From an uncultured Clostridium sp. (GTDB lineage: Bacteria > Bacillota > Clostridia > Clostridiales > Clostridiaceae), in NCBI GenBank assembly GCA_937927335.1, contig CALBDU010000027.1, positions 1 to 43,235 on the forward strand: 43,235 bases of DNA, written 5' to 3'. How positions within the stretch are numbered: the stretch's first letter is position 1; each line of letters starts with the position of its first letter. Shown here piece by piece: positions 33,586 to 42,477 of the stretch. The notes under the pieces are model-generated. The model worked only from the letters and a program-made list of their open reading frames with translations. It did not search any database and was not told the DNA's origin. A program made the position numbers and the translations under genes.

Positions 33586-34962
33586 TTAAGTTAGTTTTAA
33601 CCTGGTGATTCTTTCATAGAGGTTTGACCTGCTGATGCCCAGAAGCCTGGCAGCCTTTGATTTATTACCGTTTGCAGCATTTATGCTGTTTATGATAGCT
33701 TCCTTTTCCGTATCATTTAATATATCCTCAAGATTTCTAACCGGTTCGCAGGGCTCCAGCCCTGTTATCCTATAAGGGATGTGCTTAACCCCTATCATTG
33801 TTTCATTATCCATAATTGTGATGGCTCTTTCCAGAACATTTTCCAGCTCCCTTATATTACCTGGCCAGCTGTAGTTCTTTATGCACTCCATGGCATCACT
33901 GGAAACCCCCTCAATGAATCTGCTCATCTTATTGCATATCTTATCAATTATGCTGTAGACTATAGATTCGATGTCCTCTCTTCTTTCCTTAAGAGACGGT
34001 ATGGTAATGGTGAGCACATTGAGCCTGTAGAACAGGTCCTCCCTGAACTTTCCCTCCTTTACCAGCTGCTCCAGGTTTTGATTGGTGGCAGCTATAAACC
34101 TCACATCAATTTTCTTGGTGCCTGAGGCTCCAATTTTTTCAATTTCCCTCTCCTGAAGTACCCTTAAAATTTTAACCTGCATATATAGTGGCATATCCCC
34201 TATTTCATCCAAAAATATGGTTCCACCATCTGCAAGCTCAAATTTTCCAATCTTGCCATCCTTTTTAGCACCTGTAAAGGACCCTCCCTCATAGCCAAAC
34301 AATTCTGATTCCAAAAGCTCCTTTGGTATGGCCCCGCAATTAACCTTAACAAAGGGACAGTTTCTTCTGCTGCTTTCATTATGTATGGCATGGGCAAACA
34401 ATTCCTTTCCCGTGCCGCTTTCCCCCAGCAGCAATACATTGGATGAGCCCCAGGCAGCCTTGCAGGCAAATTTCTTAAGGCCCCTGATCATCTGACTTTC
34501 ACCAGTGATATCCTCAAAGGTGTAGGTTGCCCTGTTAGAACCCAGAAGCTTGTTGCTGGTATCCACCATCTGGCTTTCCATGCGGCTTATGCTTTTGTAC
34601 ATATTGTCCAGGTCCTTCAGGCTTTTGAAAATAATTTTTGCTATGGCACCTGTAAGCTCTCCATCCTTAACAATTGGTATGCGGCTTACCACCACATATT
34701 GGTTCCTTATTTTCTGGAGCTGTGCAATTTCAGCCTTCCCGGTCTCCGCTACAATAGGGAGCCTGGTATCCTTTGTTATGTCCGTGATGTGCTTTCCCAA
34801 AACATCTTCTTTTCTCAGCCCAAGGGTCATGGCATAGCCCTTGCTGATCATGGTGACAATACCTTCCTTATCAACGGCTATTATGCCGTCATATAACGTA
34901 TCGATAACAATGTTTAAAATAGCGGTATCGTCCTTTAAATTATCCCTGTTATGCAGCTTCAT
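33586..34962 (-). CDS. Sigma-54-dependent activator (PAS-AAA+-Fis)
   Basis: Seen: about 458 residues. N-terminal PAS domain (IDTLYDGIIAVDKEGIVTMIS...LGKHI), central AAA+ domain with Walker A GESGTGKE, sigma-54-contacting loop GSFTGA (the usual form is GAFTGA), Walker B FLDEIGDM, and a C-terminal Fis-type helix-turn-helix (NGNKSKAARLLGISRSNLYERI). It needs ATP hydrolysis to open sigma-54 promoters. The clear sigma-54 promoter of the butyryl-CoA operon just downstream is its most likely target. ATG at 34962 preferred over the GTG at 34971 for spacing to AGGGGT. It follows the diguanylate cyclase gene by 32 bp. Confidence 0.9.
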   Translation of the reverse strand: MKLHNRDNLKDDTAILNIVIDTLYDGIIAVDKEGIVTMISKGYAMTLGLRKEDVLGKHITDITKDTRLPIVAETGKAEIAQLQKIRNQYVVVSRIPIVKDGELTGAIAKIIFKSLKDLDNMYKSISRMESQMVDTSNKLLGSNRATYTFEDITGESQMIRGLKKFACKAAWGSSNVLLLGESGTGKELFAHAIHNESSRRNCPFVKVNCGAIPKELLESELFGYEGGSFTGAKKDGKIGKFELADGGTIFLDEIGDMPLYMQVKILRVLQEREIEKIGASGTKKIDVRFIAATNQNLEQLVKEGKFREDLFYRLNVLTITIPSLKERREDIESIVYSIIDKICNKMSRFIEGVSSDAMECIKNYSWPGNIRELENVLERAITIMDNETMIGVKHIPYRITGLEPCEPVRNLEDILNDTEKEAIINSINAANGNKSKAARLLGISRSNLYERITRLKLT

Positions 34963-34994
34963 TTTAATCACACCCCTATGATTTAATGAATTAA

Positions 34995-35891
34995 TTAGAC
35001 AACCTTATTTCTTCCCGTTCGTTTTGCAGTGTACAAATTTTTATCAGCTTCATCCACCAAAGCCTCATATTTATAGTCCCTGATATTCTCAATTGTATTT
35101 TTATCTGCCGTATTAACGCCAAAGCTGGCGGTTATCTTAATGCTCTGATCCTTATAGGTAATGTCCATAGACTCCACCCTTTGCCTGATACGCTCTGCTG
35201 TTTTAAAGGCAATGTCCCTGTGAGCTCCAGGCATGCATATAAGAAATTCCTCACCGCCGTACCTGGCCACCCAGTCCGTTTTTCCCCTGACACTGTCCTT
35301 CAACACCTTTGCAAACTGCCTTATTACCTCGTCCCCTGCAGTATGGCCGTAGGTGTCATTTACATTCTTGAAAAAGTCTAAATCTGCCATTATAACCGAT
35401 AAAGGGGTACCATCCTCCATGAGCTTAACCAGCTCCACAGATAGTCTTTCATCCACATATCTTCTGTTATAAACTCCTGTAAGACTGTCCCTGGACACCA
35501 AATCGTTAAGGTTGTTGATGACATCAAATATTTCCACATTGCCCCCGTTGGCATCGTCAGTGATATACATGCTGTCGGTAACATTTTTAAGAAGCTCCAC
35601 CACCACAGTTCCCCCTGGAAGTCTTACCGGCACCGAAGTAACCATCATCAGCTTCCCATCCTGCCTTTCAATTTTGATAAGGCTTTTGTCTTCATGGAGG
35701 GCACGTATGGATATGCAGTTGTCGCAAATCATATCCGTATTCCAGAAGGCATAGCAAACATGGGAGGTTTCAACTATGTGGTTATCCTCCAGCATAAGCA
35801 CCTTTTTTCTCTCCGGATCCACCACCCGGACATAATCATAAAGATTATCAAATATCTTTAATTTTTCCAGCAGATTGTATACACTTTCCAT
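34995..35891 (-). CDS. Diguanylate cyclase with Cys-rich N-terminal sensor
   Basis: Seen: 298 residues. Residues about 1-120 form a PAS-like sensor with a Cys cluster (HVCYAFWNTDMICDNC). The GGDEF domain follows (DSLTGVYNRRYV...MADLDFFKNVNDTYGHTAGDE...RYGGEEF), and its active-site signature is intact, so it should make c-di-GMP. No membrane segment. It lies 9 bp after the phosphatase gene and 32 bp before the sigma-54 activator gene. The cysteines could bind a metal or sense redox; inference. Confidence 0.85.
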   Translation of the reverse strand: MESVYNLLEKLKIFDNLYDYVRVVDPERKKVLMLEDNHIVETSHVCYAFWNTDMICDNCISIRALHEDKSLIKIERQDGKLMMVTSVPVRLPGGTVVVELLKNVTDSMYITDDANGGNVEIFDVINNLNDLVSRDSLTGVYNRRYVDERLSVELVKLMEDGTPLSVIMADLDFFKNVNDTYGHTAGDEVIRQFAKVLKDSVRGKTDWVARYGGEEFLICMPGAHRDIAFKTAERIRQRVESMDITYKDQSIKITASFGVNTADKNTIENIRDYKYEALVDEADKNLYTAKRTGRNKVV

Positions 35892-35900
35892 TTTTCGCTC

Positions 35901-36512
35901 CTATAATAAATGGCTGGTATCAGCCTCTAATATTGTCTTAACTGCTTCATCCTCCACCTGCAACAACGTAAGACTGGTTGCATATATGAATGGCGGATTC
36001 CAGAAATCCCTTACATTAAGCTTTTTTATCAGTGACAGCATGGACTTGATAACACAGGTATGAGTTACTAAAAGAATACTTTCCCTGCTACCCATATTTT
36101 CCTTTATCAATTCCTTCAAGCCCTTGTCCACCCTCTCAATAAGCTGGGGAAAGCTTTCGCCCTGTATTGGGGTAAAGAGCTCAGGCTCCTTCCAGAAATG
36201 ATGATGCTCCTCAGGATACCTCTCGATAACCTCGCTGTCCTTCATTCCTTCCCAGGCGCCAAAGTTCATTTCCTTAAAGGAATCCAGGGGAACTATTTCG
36301 TTTTTTCTATTTCCCCGTACATATTCCGCAGTATTGTAGGCCCTTCCTAAAGGACTGCTGAATATGGCGTCAAAATGGGTATCCTTAAGCCTTTGTCCAA
36401 GCTTTTTTGCATCCTCAATGCCCTTTGGACTGAGGTTTGAATCTTGCCACCCCTGCATTCTGTGTTCAGTATTCCAAATAGTTTGTCCATGTCTTGCTAC
36501 ATATATTTTCAT
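35901..36512 (-). CDS. Histidine phosphatase (phosphoglycerate mutase-like)
   Basis: Seen: about 203 residues starting MKIYVARHGQTIWNTEHRMQG, with the catalytic RHG, and later FGAWEGMKDSEV and LLVTHTCVIK with the second His. This is the cobC/gpmB-like phosphatase family; the substrate is unknown. Start at 36512 with GGAGG six bases upstream. A longer open frame to 36611 runs into degenerate repeats and is not part of the gene. Confidence 0.85.
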   Translation of the reverse strand: MKIYVARHGQTIWNTEHRMQGWQDSNLSPKGIEDAKKLGQRLKDTHFDAIFSSPLGRAYNTAEYVRGNRKNEIVPLDSFKEMNFGAWEGMKDSEVIERYPEEHHHFWKEPELFTPIQGESFPQLIERVDKGLKELIKENMGSRESILLVTHTCVIKSMLSLIKKLNVRDFWNPPFIYATSLTLLQVEDEAVKTILEADTSHLL

Positions 36513-36529
36513 TAATAACCTCCGTTCTA

Positions 36530-36649
36530 GTTGCAGGGGGCGTATGCCCCTTTGGTCCAGGTCCCTGTTGAAGTTGCAGGGGGCTTGAACCCTGTTAATT
36601 GCCTGGGCCACCCACTGTTTTAATTGCAGGCGGCATAAACCTCCCTGTT
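36530..36649. repeat. Three degenerate copies of the 3' end of the transglutaminase-like gene
   Basis: Minus-strand units beginning AACAGGG and ending GCCTGCAA or CCCCCTGCAA occur at 36623-36649 (the real gene end, coding NREVYAACN), 36573-36596 and 36530-36569. They would encode NREVYAACN, NRVQAPCN and NRDLDQRG...PLQ. The last two lie after the stop codon. Confidence 0.6.
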
Positions 36650-37612
36650 CCAGGTGTGATCCTTGGATATCTGTTCATCCGTAAGATTGAAATAATCGTA
36701 GGTCAAGGTATCCGTGGCTCCCACAGGGTCGTCCCAGGTGGTATCCACATGGCAGTACCTGCCGTCTATTTTAACTATATTCCAGGTATGAAGCACATTG
36801 TCTCCATAGCCTCGCACAATATAACACTCCAGCCCTGCCAGGGTGCACATTTTGTAGAAGGCCTTGGCATAGCCGCTGCACACCGCGCTGTGGTCTATCA
36901 AAGCCCCGTAGTCCGTAAACTCTTCATCCTTCAGGGTGCCGTTAACGTAATTTGTAAAATCATATCTAGTATTATTTATAATATAGTCGTGGATTGCCAG
37001 CTCCTTTTGGCTATCCGTCATGCCATCCTCAATAATACTGTCCACCACTTCCTTCTCCTTGGCATCAGCCTCAGCCTTCATAGCCTCCATTTTGCTCCTG
37101 GAAAGCTTATAAACATACTCAATATGAAGGATGTCATAGCCGCTGCTGGTGGTGTAAAGGGCTGCACTAACGGAATCAAGACCGTAGTCAACATCATAAT
37201 GGTCATCCAGCACATTATTCACAACATTAAGGCTATAGTTTTGATCATTATAACCGATAATTTTAATATCAGAGCTTGAACTGAATTTCTTCAGGCTGTC
37301 AAAAATAGCAGAATAGTATTCCTCATAGCTGGAAGCTGTATAGGTGTAGCTTGTATCGTTGGGTGCTTCCGTCTTGGAAATGGCATTAAGCTTTACCTTG
37401 CTTTGGGTTTCAGATACGCTTTTAGGTATCTTTTTCCCCTGGTGCACAGGAGTGCCGTTATTTTTTGCTGCGGCAGGTGCATCAGTGTGAGTGCTCTGAG
37501 TTGTACCGGTGGTACCAGTTGCATTGCCGCTGACCTTTTCTTTATTAAATGAACAGCCGGAGAAAATTAATAGTATAATAAAAATATAAATGAATGCCTT
37601 AAGCTTTCTCAT
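36620..37612 (-). CDS. Transglutaminase-like lipoprotein
   Basis: Seen: 330 residues. Signal peptide with lipobox (IFIILLIFSGCS), a Thr/Ala/Pro-rich linker, then a transglutaminase-like core with Cys in HSAVCSGYAKAFYKMC, His in NVLHTWNIV and Asp in YCHVDTTWDD, a complete Cys-His-Asp triad. Probably a surface peptidase or peptide-bond-related enzyme. First gene of the four-gene minus-strand run; AAGGAG before ATG. Confidence 0.85.
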   Translation of the reverse strand: MRKLKAFIYIFIILLIFSGCSFNKEKVSGNATGTTGTTQSTHTDAPAAAKNNGTPVHQGKKIPKSVSETQSKVKLNAISKTEAPNDTSYTYTASSYEEYYSAIFDSLKKFSSSSDIKIIGYNDQNYSLNVVNNVLDDHYDVDYGLDSVSAALYTTSSGYDILHIEYVYKLSRSKMEAMKAEADAKEKEVVDSIIEDGMTDSQKELAIHDYIINNTRYDFTNYVNGTLKDEEFTDYGALIDHSAVCSGYAKAFYKMCTLAGLECYIVRGYGDNVLHTWNIVKIDGRYCHVDTTWDDPVGATDTLTYDYFNLTDEQISKDHTWNREVYAACN

Positions 37613-37642
37613 GAAAGTATCTCCTTGCCATATTTAGTTACT

Positions 37643-37670
37643 AACACCAATTATACTATAACCAAATTTG
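37643..37670 (-). promoter_or_regulatory. Promoter of the transglutaminase-phosphatase-GGDEF-activator run
   Basis: Minus-strand TTGTAA, a 16-bp spacer and TATAAT upstream of the ATG at 37612, in the 95-bp gap shared with the divergent GGDEF-EAL gene. Start-site position inferred. Confidence 0.45.
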
Positions 37671-37707
37671 TTTACAATATATTCTCGCACTTTACTTAGG
37701 AGGAAAT

Positions 37708-40419
37708 ATGAAGCTTTCCAGAAAAATAATAACCCTGATTCTCATTGCCTTTGCCATAACAGTTTTAACAGTAACCTATATTTCCAAAACCTTTTTAATG
37801 AATCATTTTGTTACTCTTGAAATAAATAAGGCTGATTCCGGCGTATCCAGAATAATTAAATTCATACAGAGCGATGTGGATACCCTGGACGCCATTTCCA
37901 CATCCTACGGCCACTGGGATGAAACCTATAATTACATAAACAATGGAAATCATAATTATATTGATAGAAACTTCACTGATTTAAGCAGCTTTATAAAGGT
38001 GGATGCAAATATAATCATAATTGCCCAGACTGACGGCACACCGAAGTTCATAAAAACTTTGAACTGCGCCACAACTCAAACACTGGATGAATATGAGCTG
38101 AAGGGGATATCCAAAAGGATTGCCTCCCTGCTGAATTACAACAGTCTTAGCCGTATCAGAGGAATTTACATGACCTATAAGGGCCCCCTGCTCCTTACCT
38201 GCCAGCCCATAATAGACAGCAAAGGCTTGAAGCCGTCAAACGGCTATTTTATTTTGGCGAAATTTCTGGACCAGGGTGAGATAAGTGAAATAAGCTCAAT
38301 AGTAGGTGAAAGCTTTACAATCCATAACTATGTATCCGCTGATTTCAATAACATCAGCCAGGTTACAGCAAATAATGTATCCATAAACAATATGAATCCT
38401 GATAAAATCACAGGCTACGGAGTAATAAAGGATATCTTCGGTACCCCTGCATTAACCGTGGAGCTGAGCCTGCCAAAGGACATACTTGTTCAGGCAAACT
38501 CAAGTATGCACTTTTACTCCTATATCATAGCAGTGATTTTTATTTTATTTGTACTTATAGTACTAAACTTCCTTGAAAACATAGTTTTGAAAAGAATATC
38601 CTATATCCAGAACACTGTAAACACCATGAGCAGCACCAGGGATCTTTCCCTGAGGATTGTAGACCATCAGAACGATGAAATCTCAGAGCTCAGCGAAAGG
38701 TTCAACAGCATGTTCGACCATATACAGGAAACTAATATGCAGCTTATGAAAAGCGAAAGGAAGTACTCCTCCCTGTTCTCAAACATGATGGCAGGTTTCA
38801 TGTACTGCAGGGTGATACTAAATGATGCTATGAACCCGGTGGACTTTGAAATACTGGAGATAAACAACTCCTTTGCTGCTATGTTCAAGAAATCAAGAGA
38901 AGCCATAGTTAACAAGCTAGGCCTCAAGCTGCTGCCAGATGAAATCCGAAGCTATCCAAATTTGATGCACATGATAAATCAGGTAGCGGTAAAAGGCACC
39001 ACCTCCATGGCTGACACCTTTTATGATGAAAAATACGACAGCTGGTTTTATCTGACAATTTACGGCATAGAGGAAAACCACTTTGCCATGATGCTTACAG
39101 ACATAACTGACAAGCAGTTGAACCAGAAAAAAATAATGGATCTGGCCTACTACGACGAGCTCACCCGCCTGCCAAACAGGAAAAAGCTTAAGGAGGAATT
39201 GCAGATAATACTAGATCAGTGCAGCATAACCCATGAAAAATTTGCACTGCTCTTCGTAGACCTGGACAACTTCAAAAGCATAAATGACAGCCTGGGCCAT
39301 GAGGTAGGTGACTATGTTCTGGAAAAAACCGCCAGCCGCTTCAAGCATCTGGTAGACGAAAATGTGCTCCTTGGAAGGCTAGGCGGCGACGAATTTATAA
39401 TAGTACTGCGAAACCTGATCCATGAAAGCCAGGCGGAAATGCTAGCCAACAGGCTCTCCAGCCTTATGAAGCCAGTAATCAACTACAAGGGCAGCGAGCT
39501 CTACATCGGCGCCAGCATAGGCATAAGCATCTACCCCGACGATGGCTCAACCTTGTCCCACTTAATGCGAAATGCAGATGCAGCCATGTATGCCGCAAAG
39601 CGAAACGGCGGCTACAGCTACGAGCTATACTCCCGAGGCATGAACGACTTTGCATTGACAGAGCTCATCATGGAAGGAAACCTGAGAAAAGCCCTGGATA
39701 ATAATGAAATTGTAATATACTATCAGCCCATAGTGAACCTGAAAACCATGAAAACCATAGGTGCCGAAGCCCTTATCAGATGGATGCAAAATGGCACCCT
39801 TGTACCCCCAAACCAGTTCATCCCACTGGCAAAAAACATAGGCGTAATAGTATCCATAGACAACTGGGTGCTGAAAGCAGCCTGCAAACAGTGCAGTGAC
39901 TGGCAGAAGCTGGTTCCGGACCTTGACTTCTATATATCCATCAACACTTCCTATAAACAGATAAAGGAGCCTGACTTCATTAAGACCGTAATCCGGGCTT
40001 ACGAAAGCGCGAGCCTGGACCCTAGCTGCCTCAACCTGGAAATCACTGAGGATGAAGCAATGGAGGACGCAGAGCTTACCATCAGCATCCTGGAAAAGCT
40101 CAAGGCAAAGGGCATCACCGCAGCCATGGACGATTTCGGCACAGGCTATTCCTCCCTGAGCTACGTAAACAGGCTGCCCATAGATATACTGAAAATAGAC
40201 CGTTCCCTCATAAGCACCATCGACAAGGACATCCGGGCCCTGGAAATAGTGCGAACCATTATGCTGATGTGCCACAGCCTTGGCATAAACATTCTGGCAG
40301 AAGGAGTGGAAAGAGAATCCCAGCTTGAAATACTGCAGGATTTCGGCTGCGACCTCATTCAAGGCTATATAATATCAAAGCCAGTCCCTGCAGAAGAGTT
40401 TGAATCAAGGTTTTTATAG
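37708..40419 (+). CDS. CHASE4-HAMP-PAS-GGDEF-EAL membrane c-di-GMP enzyme
   Basis: Seen: 903 residues. TM1 about 8-28, extracytoplasmic CHASE4 domain (SYGHWDETYNYI), TM2 about 270-290, a HAMP domain, a PAS-like region (about 350-470), GGDEF (about 480-640; DELTRLPNRKKL, VDLDNFKSINDSLGH, GRLGGDEF) and EAL (about 650-900; GAEALIRW, LEITEDE, DDFGTGYSSLSY). Both signatures are intact, so it may make and degrade c-di-GMP. AGGAGG before ATG. Higher GC and codon bias than the left part of the window. Confidence 0.93.
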   Translation: MKLSRKIITLILIAFAITVLTVTYISKTFLMNHFVTLEINKADSGVSRIIKFIQSDVDTLDAISTSYGHWDETYNYINNGNHNYIDRNFTDLSSFIKVDANIIIIAQTDGTPKFIKTLNCATTQTLDEYELKGISKRIASLLNYNSLSRIRGIYMTYKGPLLLTCQPIIDSKGLKPSNGYFILAKFLDQGEISEISSIVGESFTIHNYVSADFNNISQVTANNVSINNMNPDKITGYGVIKDIFGTPALTVELSLPKDILVQANSSMHFYSYIIAVIFILFVLIVLNFLENIVLKRISYIQNTVNTMSSTRDLSLRIVDHQNDEISELSERFNSMFDHIQETNMQLMKSERKYSSLFSNMMAGFMYCRVILNDAMNPVDFEILEINNSFAAMFKKSREAIVNKLGLKLLPDEIRSYPNLMHMINQVAVKGTTSMADTFYDEKYDSWFYLTIYGIEENHFAMMLTDITDKQLNQKKIMDLAYYDELTRLPNRKKLKEELQIILDQCSITHEKFALLFVDLDNFKSINDSLGHEVGDYVLEKTASRFKHLVDENVLLGRLGGDEFIIVLRNLIHESQAEMLANRLSSLMKPVINYKGSELYIGASIGISIYPDDGSTLSHLMRNADAAMYAAKRNGGYSYELYSRGMNDFALTELIMEGNLRKALDNNEIVIYYQPIVNLKTMKTIGAEALIRWMQNGTLVPPNQFIPLAKNIGVIVSIDNWVLKAACKQCSDWQKLVPDLDFYISINTSYKQIKEPDFIKTVIRAYESASLDPSCLNLEITEDEAMEDAELTISILEKLKAKGITAAMDDFGTGYSSLSYVNRLPIDILKIDRSLISTIDKDIRALEIVRTIMLMCHSLGINILAEGVERESQLEILQDFGCDLIQGYIISKPVPAEEFESRFL

Positions 40420-40599
40420 TGAAATGATTGTGCCAGGTGCGGCAAGAAAGGTTTGAATCGGCAGCAGGCATGGGTGTTACATGCTTTTGAGTACCAACCC
40501 GACTTTAACTGTAGCAGACATGGCCGTCAGACCAACAACTGGATAAAGAAATTATACAATGGTAAAATATAATTATAATAATCAAAGGAGGAATATCAA

Positions 40600-40860
40600 A
40601 TGGATCTACAAAAGATAAAAGACTCTATAGTTACAAATGTTTATCACATTCCCGCTGGAAAAAAGGTTGCACTGCACAAGCACGATAACCACGATGAAGT
40701 ATTCTATTGTATAAAAGGAGAAGGCTTTGGAGTGCTGGAGGAAAGCGAAGAAAAGCTAACGGTAGGCAAGGCCTTTATAGTGCCAGCCGGTGTAATGCAT
40801 GCACTGCGCTCTGACAATGACCTTTTCGTTACATCCTTTTTAATCCCAAAGGTGGAATAG
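40600..40860 (+). CDS. Small cupin protein
   Basis: Seen: 86 residues, a single minimal cupin: metal ligands in HKHDNHDEVFYCIKGEG and a His in VPAGVMHALR. AAAGGAGG before ATG. The specific function is unknown; it stands alone. Confidence 0.8.
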   Translation: MDLQKIKDSIVTNVYHIPAGKKVALHKHDNHDEVFYCIKGEGFGVLEESEEKLTVGKAFIVPAGVMHALRSDNDLFVTSFLIPKVE

Positions 40861-41225
40861 GGAGCCGGCCAGGGCTAGGACGGGGCAGAATAAGCTTGGG
40901 GCTTTGCTGCTTGGGGCTGATGTTTGGCCTACCGCTTGTCCCTATTGTTTGGCCGCTGCTTGGCCTACTATTAGGGCCTATCGTTTGGTTTACTGATGGG
41001 CGGTGGACATAAGCTGCGGCGGCCAAAGCCCTAGCATAGAATATAAAAAAGCCTGATCACCTTCAACGGGTTATGTTATGATGTGCAAAGGCAATAAATA
41101 ACAAATAAATCAGCATGTTAATTCCCATTGATATTAACATGCTGATTCACGTTCTAAGTGCTGAATAATATGAGATCTAAATTGAATAAATATAGGAACA
41201 CGAAATCCCCCTTACAAACTGGGAT
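40861..41225. other. 365-bp non-coding gap with GC-rich repeats and a perfect hairpin
   Basis: 40861-41035 is unusually GC-rich and made of degenerate short repeats such as GCTTGGGGCT and GTTTGGCC. 41108-41147 is a perfect 15-bp inverted repeat. No supported gene lies here. Confidence 0.5.
41108..41147. terminator. Perfect 15-bp hairpin, probable terminator
   Basis: AATCAGCATGTTAAT and ATTAACATGCTGATT flank a 10-nt loop. On the minus strand a T-rich run follows, so it may end the gene at 41226. A second short repeat (AAATCCC/GGGATTT) overlaps that gene's stop at 41203-41227. Confidence 0.6.
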
Positions 41226-41816
41226 TTATCTATCAAAGCAAACAATGTATGAACCTAAAACCTGCTCGCATGGAATTGCGGCTGCGTTTTCAGGTGTAAA
41301 ACTCTGTTTTTCATATTCATGAACTTGCTCCGCACTAAATGCGGGTAAAGTAGTTTTATCAATACTCACACCCTTTGCATCACCTTCATTGAATTTCCAC
41401 ACAAATTCACAGTCACAGAACTCCTTGTTCTTTTCAATCTTTTCATTAGGACGGAATTCTATCATTTCACCGTCAATATAGAAACATCCATCATTATCTT
41501 TTTCAGCAGGGCAGCCACCTTCAATACCAGTCCCTGTATATGTTAATTCGAAAAATGGAGCCTTAATTTTCGTAGTTTTTCCCTCTTTCAAGAATACAAC
41601 TTCATCTTCAGAGCCTTCCCAATTTCCCACGTTTAACCAACCACGTTTTCCATCTGCCTCAACAGGAGTATTAAACTCTAAATATGCACGTTCATTATCT
41701 CTAACCTCGGTATTTATTCTCATTACTGTTCTTAGGGAGACAAATCCTCCAGGCAAAATTGCCCTAATGCGATCCTGATCAACTTTATATGCCATTACAA
41801 ATTGTTCAACCTTCAT
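41226..41816 (-). CDS. Uncharacterised 196-residue protein
   Basis: Seen: 196 residues beginning MKVEQFVMAYKVDQDRIRAILP, mostly beta strands, with charged, cytoplasmic composition and a Cys-rich middle (GGCPAEKDNDGCF). Similar small proteins occur in other Firmicutes; the fold may be acetoacetate-decarboxylase-like, but this is only an impression. No signal peptide. AGAGG before ATG. Function unknown. Confidence 0.55.
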   Translation of the reverse strand: MKVEQFVMAYKVDQDRIRAILPGGFVSLRTVMRINTEVRDNERAYLEFNTPVEADGKRGWLNVGNWEGSEDEVVFLKEGKTTKIKAPFFELTYTGTGIEGGCPAEKDNDGCFYIDGEMIEFRPNEKIEKNKEFCDCEFVWKFNEGDAKGVSIDKTTLPAFSAEQVHEYEKQSFTPENAAAIPCEQVLGSYIVCFDR

Positions 41817-42477
41817 GTTCTTACCTCTTCAAATTCCAATTTTATGATTTTTATTATGCAACCAACGGAATTGATGTGATTTTGATATATCTTTCCATCT
41901 CTCCAATTTCAACGTCGTTAATGCCAAGTCAAGGATATTTCGCTTTTCATCTTCGGTTTCTTTGGAGTAATTAAGAAAGACATTCAAATCTGTGCAAAAT
42001 TTCAAGTAGTGTGCAGGTTTTTTGGATTAATAATTAATTTTCGGCTATATTTTGTGTAAATTATGGGTTTATACGTTAAATTTCAGATATATTTACGTTT
42101 ATATTGAAAATTAATTGAAATTTTGCTCACTTTCGTCCAAAGTTCAAAGGCTGGAGTTTCTCAAGTCACTAATGAAGGAGTTCCAATCTTAACGGGCAAG
42201 GCTGGAGTTTCTCAAGTCTCTAATAAAGGATTCCCTATCTCATAGTCAAGGCCGGATAACCTTAAACAACTACCCACAAACTACTGCTTGTCCATGCCCT
42301 TTTTACATATTTTAAGTCATCAAGTAAGAAAATTAGTTTATAACAAGCTTCATTAAATCCTTGTAAAGAGTTCCCTACAAAAATTTCTTTTCTGTTCCAA
42401 ATCATTATCATAAATTCTCTCTTTAGTGAACAACTTATTACTAATAACCCAAATAATGTAAGAAACGCCAATAAACA
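41817..42477. other. 660-bp AT-rich gap with 51-bp direct repeats
   Basis: Holds two similar units at 42147-42188 and 42198-42238, each starting AAGGCTGGAGTTTCTCAAGT, spaced 51 bp, and the start of a third (AAGGCCGG) at 42248. The rest is AT-rich with no clear gene; a 69-codon minus-strand frame at 42262-42471 has no family match or good ribosome site. Confidence 0.5.

Noticed and set aside
39625..40362. Minus-strand frame of 245 codons opposite the EAL domain
   Set aside because: Antisense shadow caused by high GC codon bias in the GGDEF-EAL gene; no family match.
40829..41026. Pro/Ser-rich minus-strand frame
   Set aside because: Arises from the GC-rich repeat tract; no start support.
42147..42260. 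CRISPR-like repeat-spacer pattern
   Set aside because: Only two good copies with diverged halves and no cas genes; not a CRISPR array.
42262..42471. 69-codon minus-strand frame after the acyltransferase gene
   Set aside because: No family resemblance and no convincing ribosome site; could be chance.
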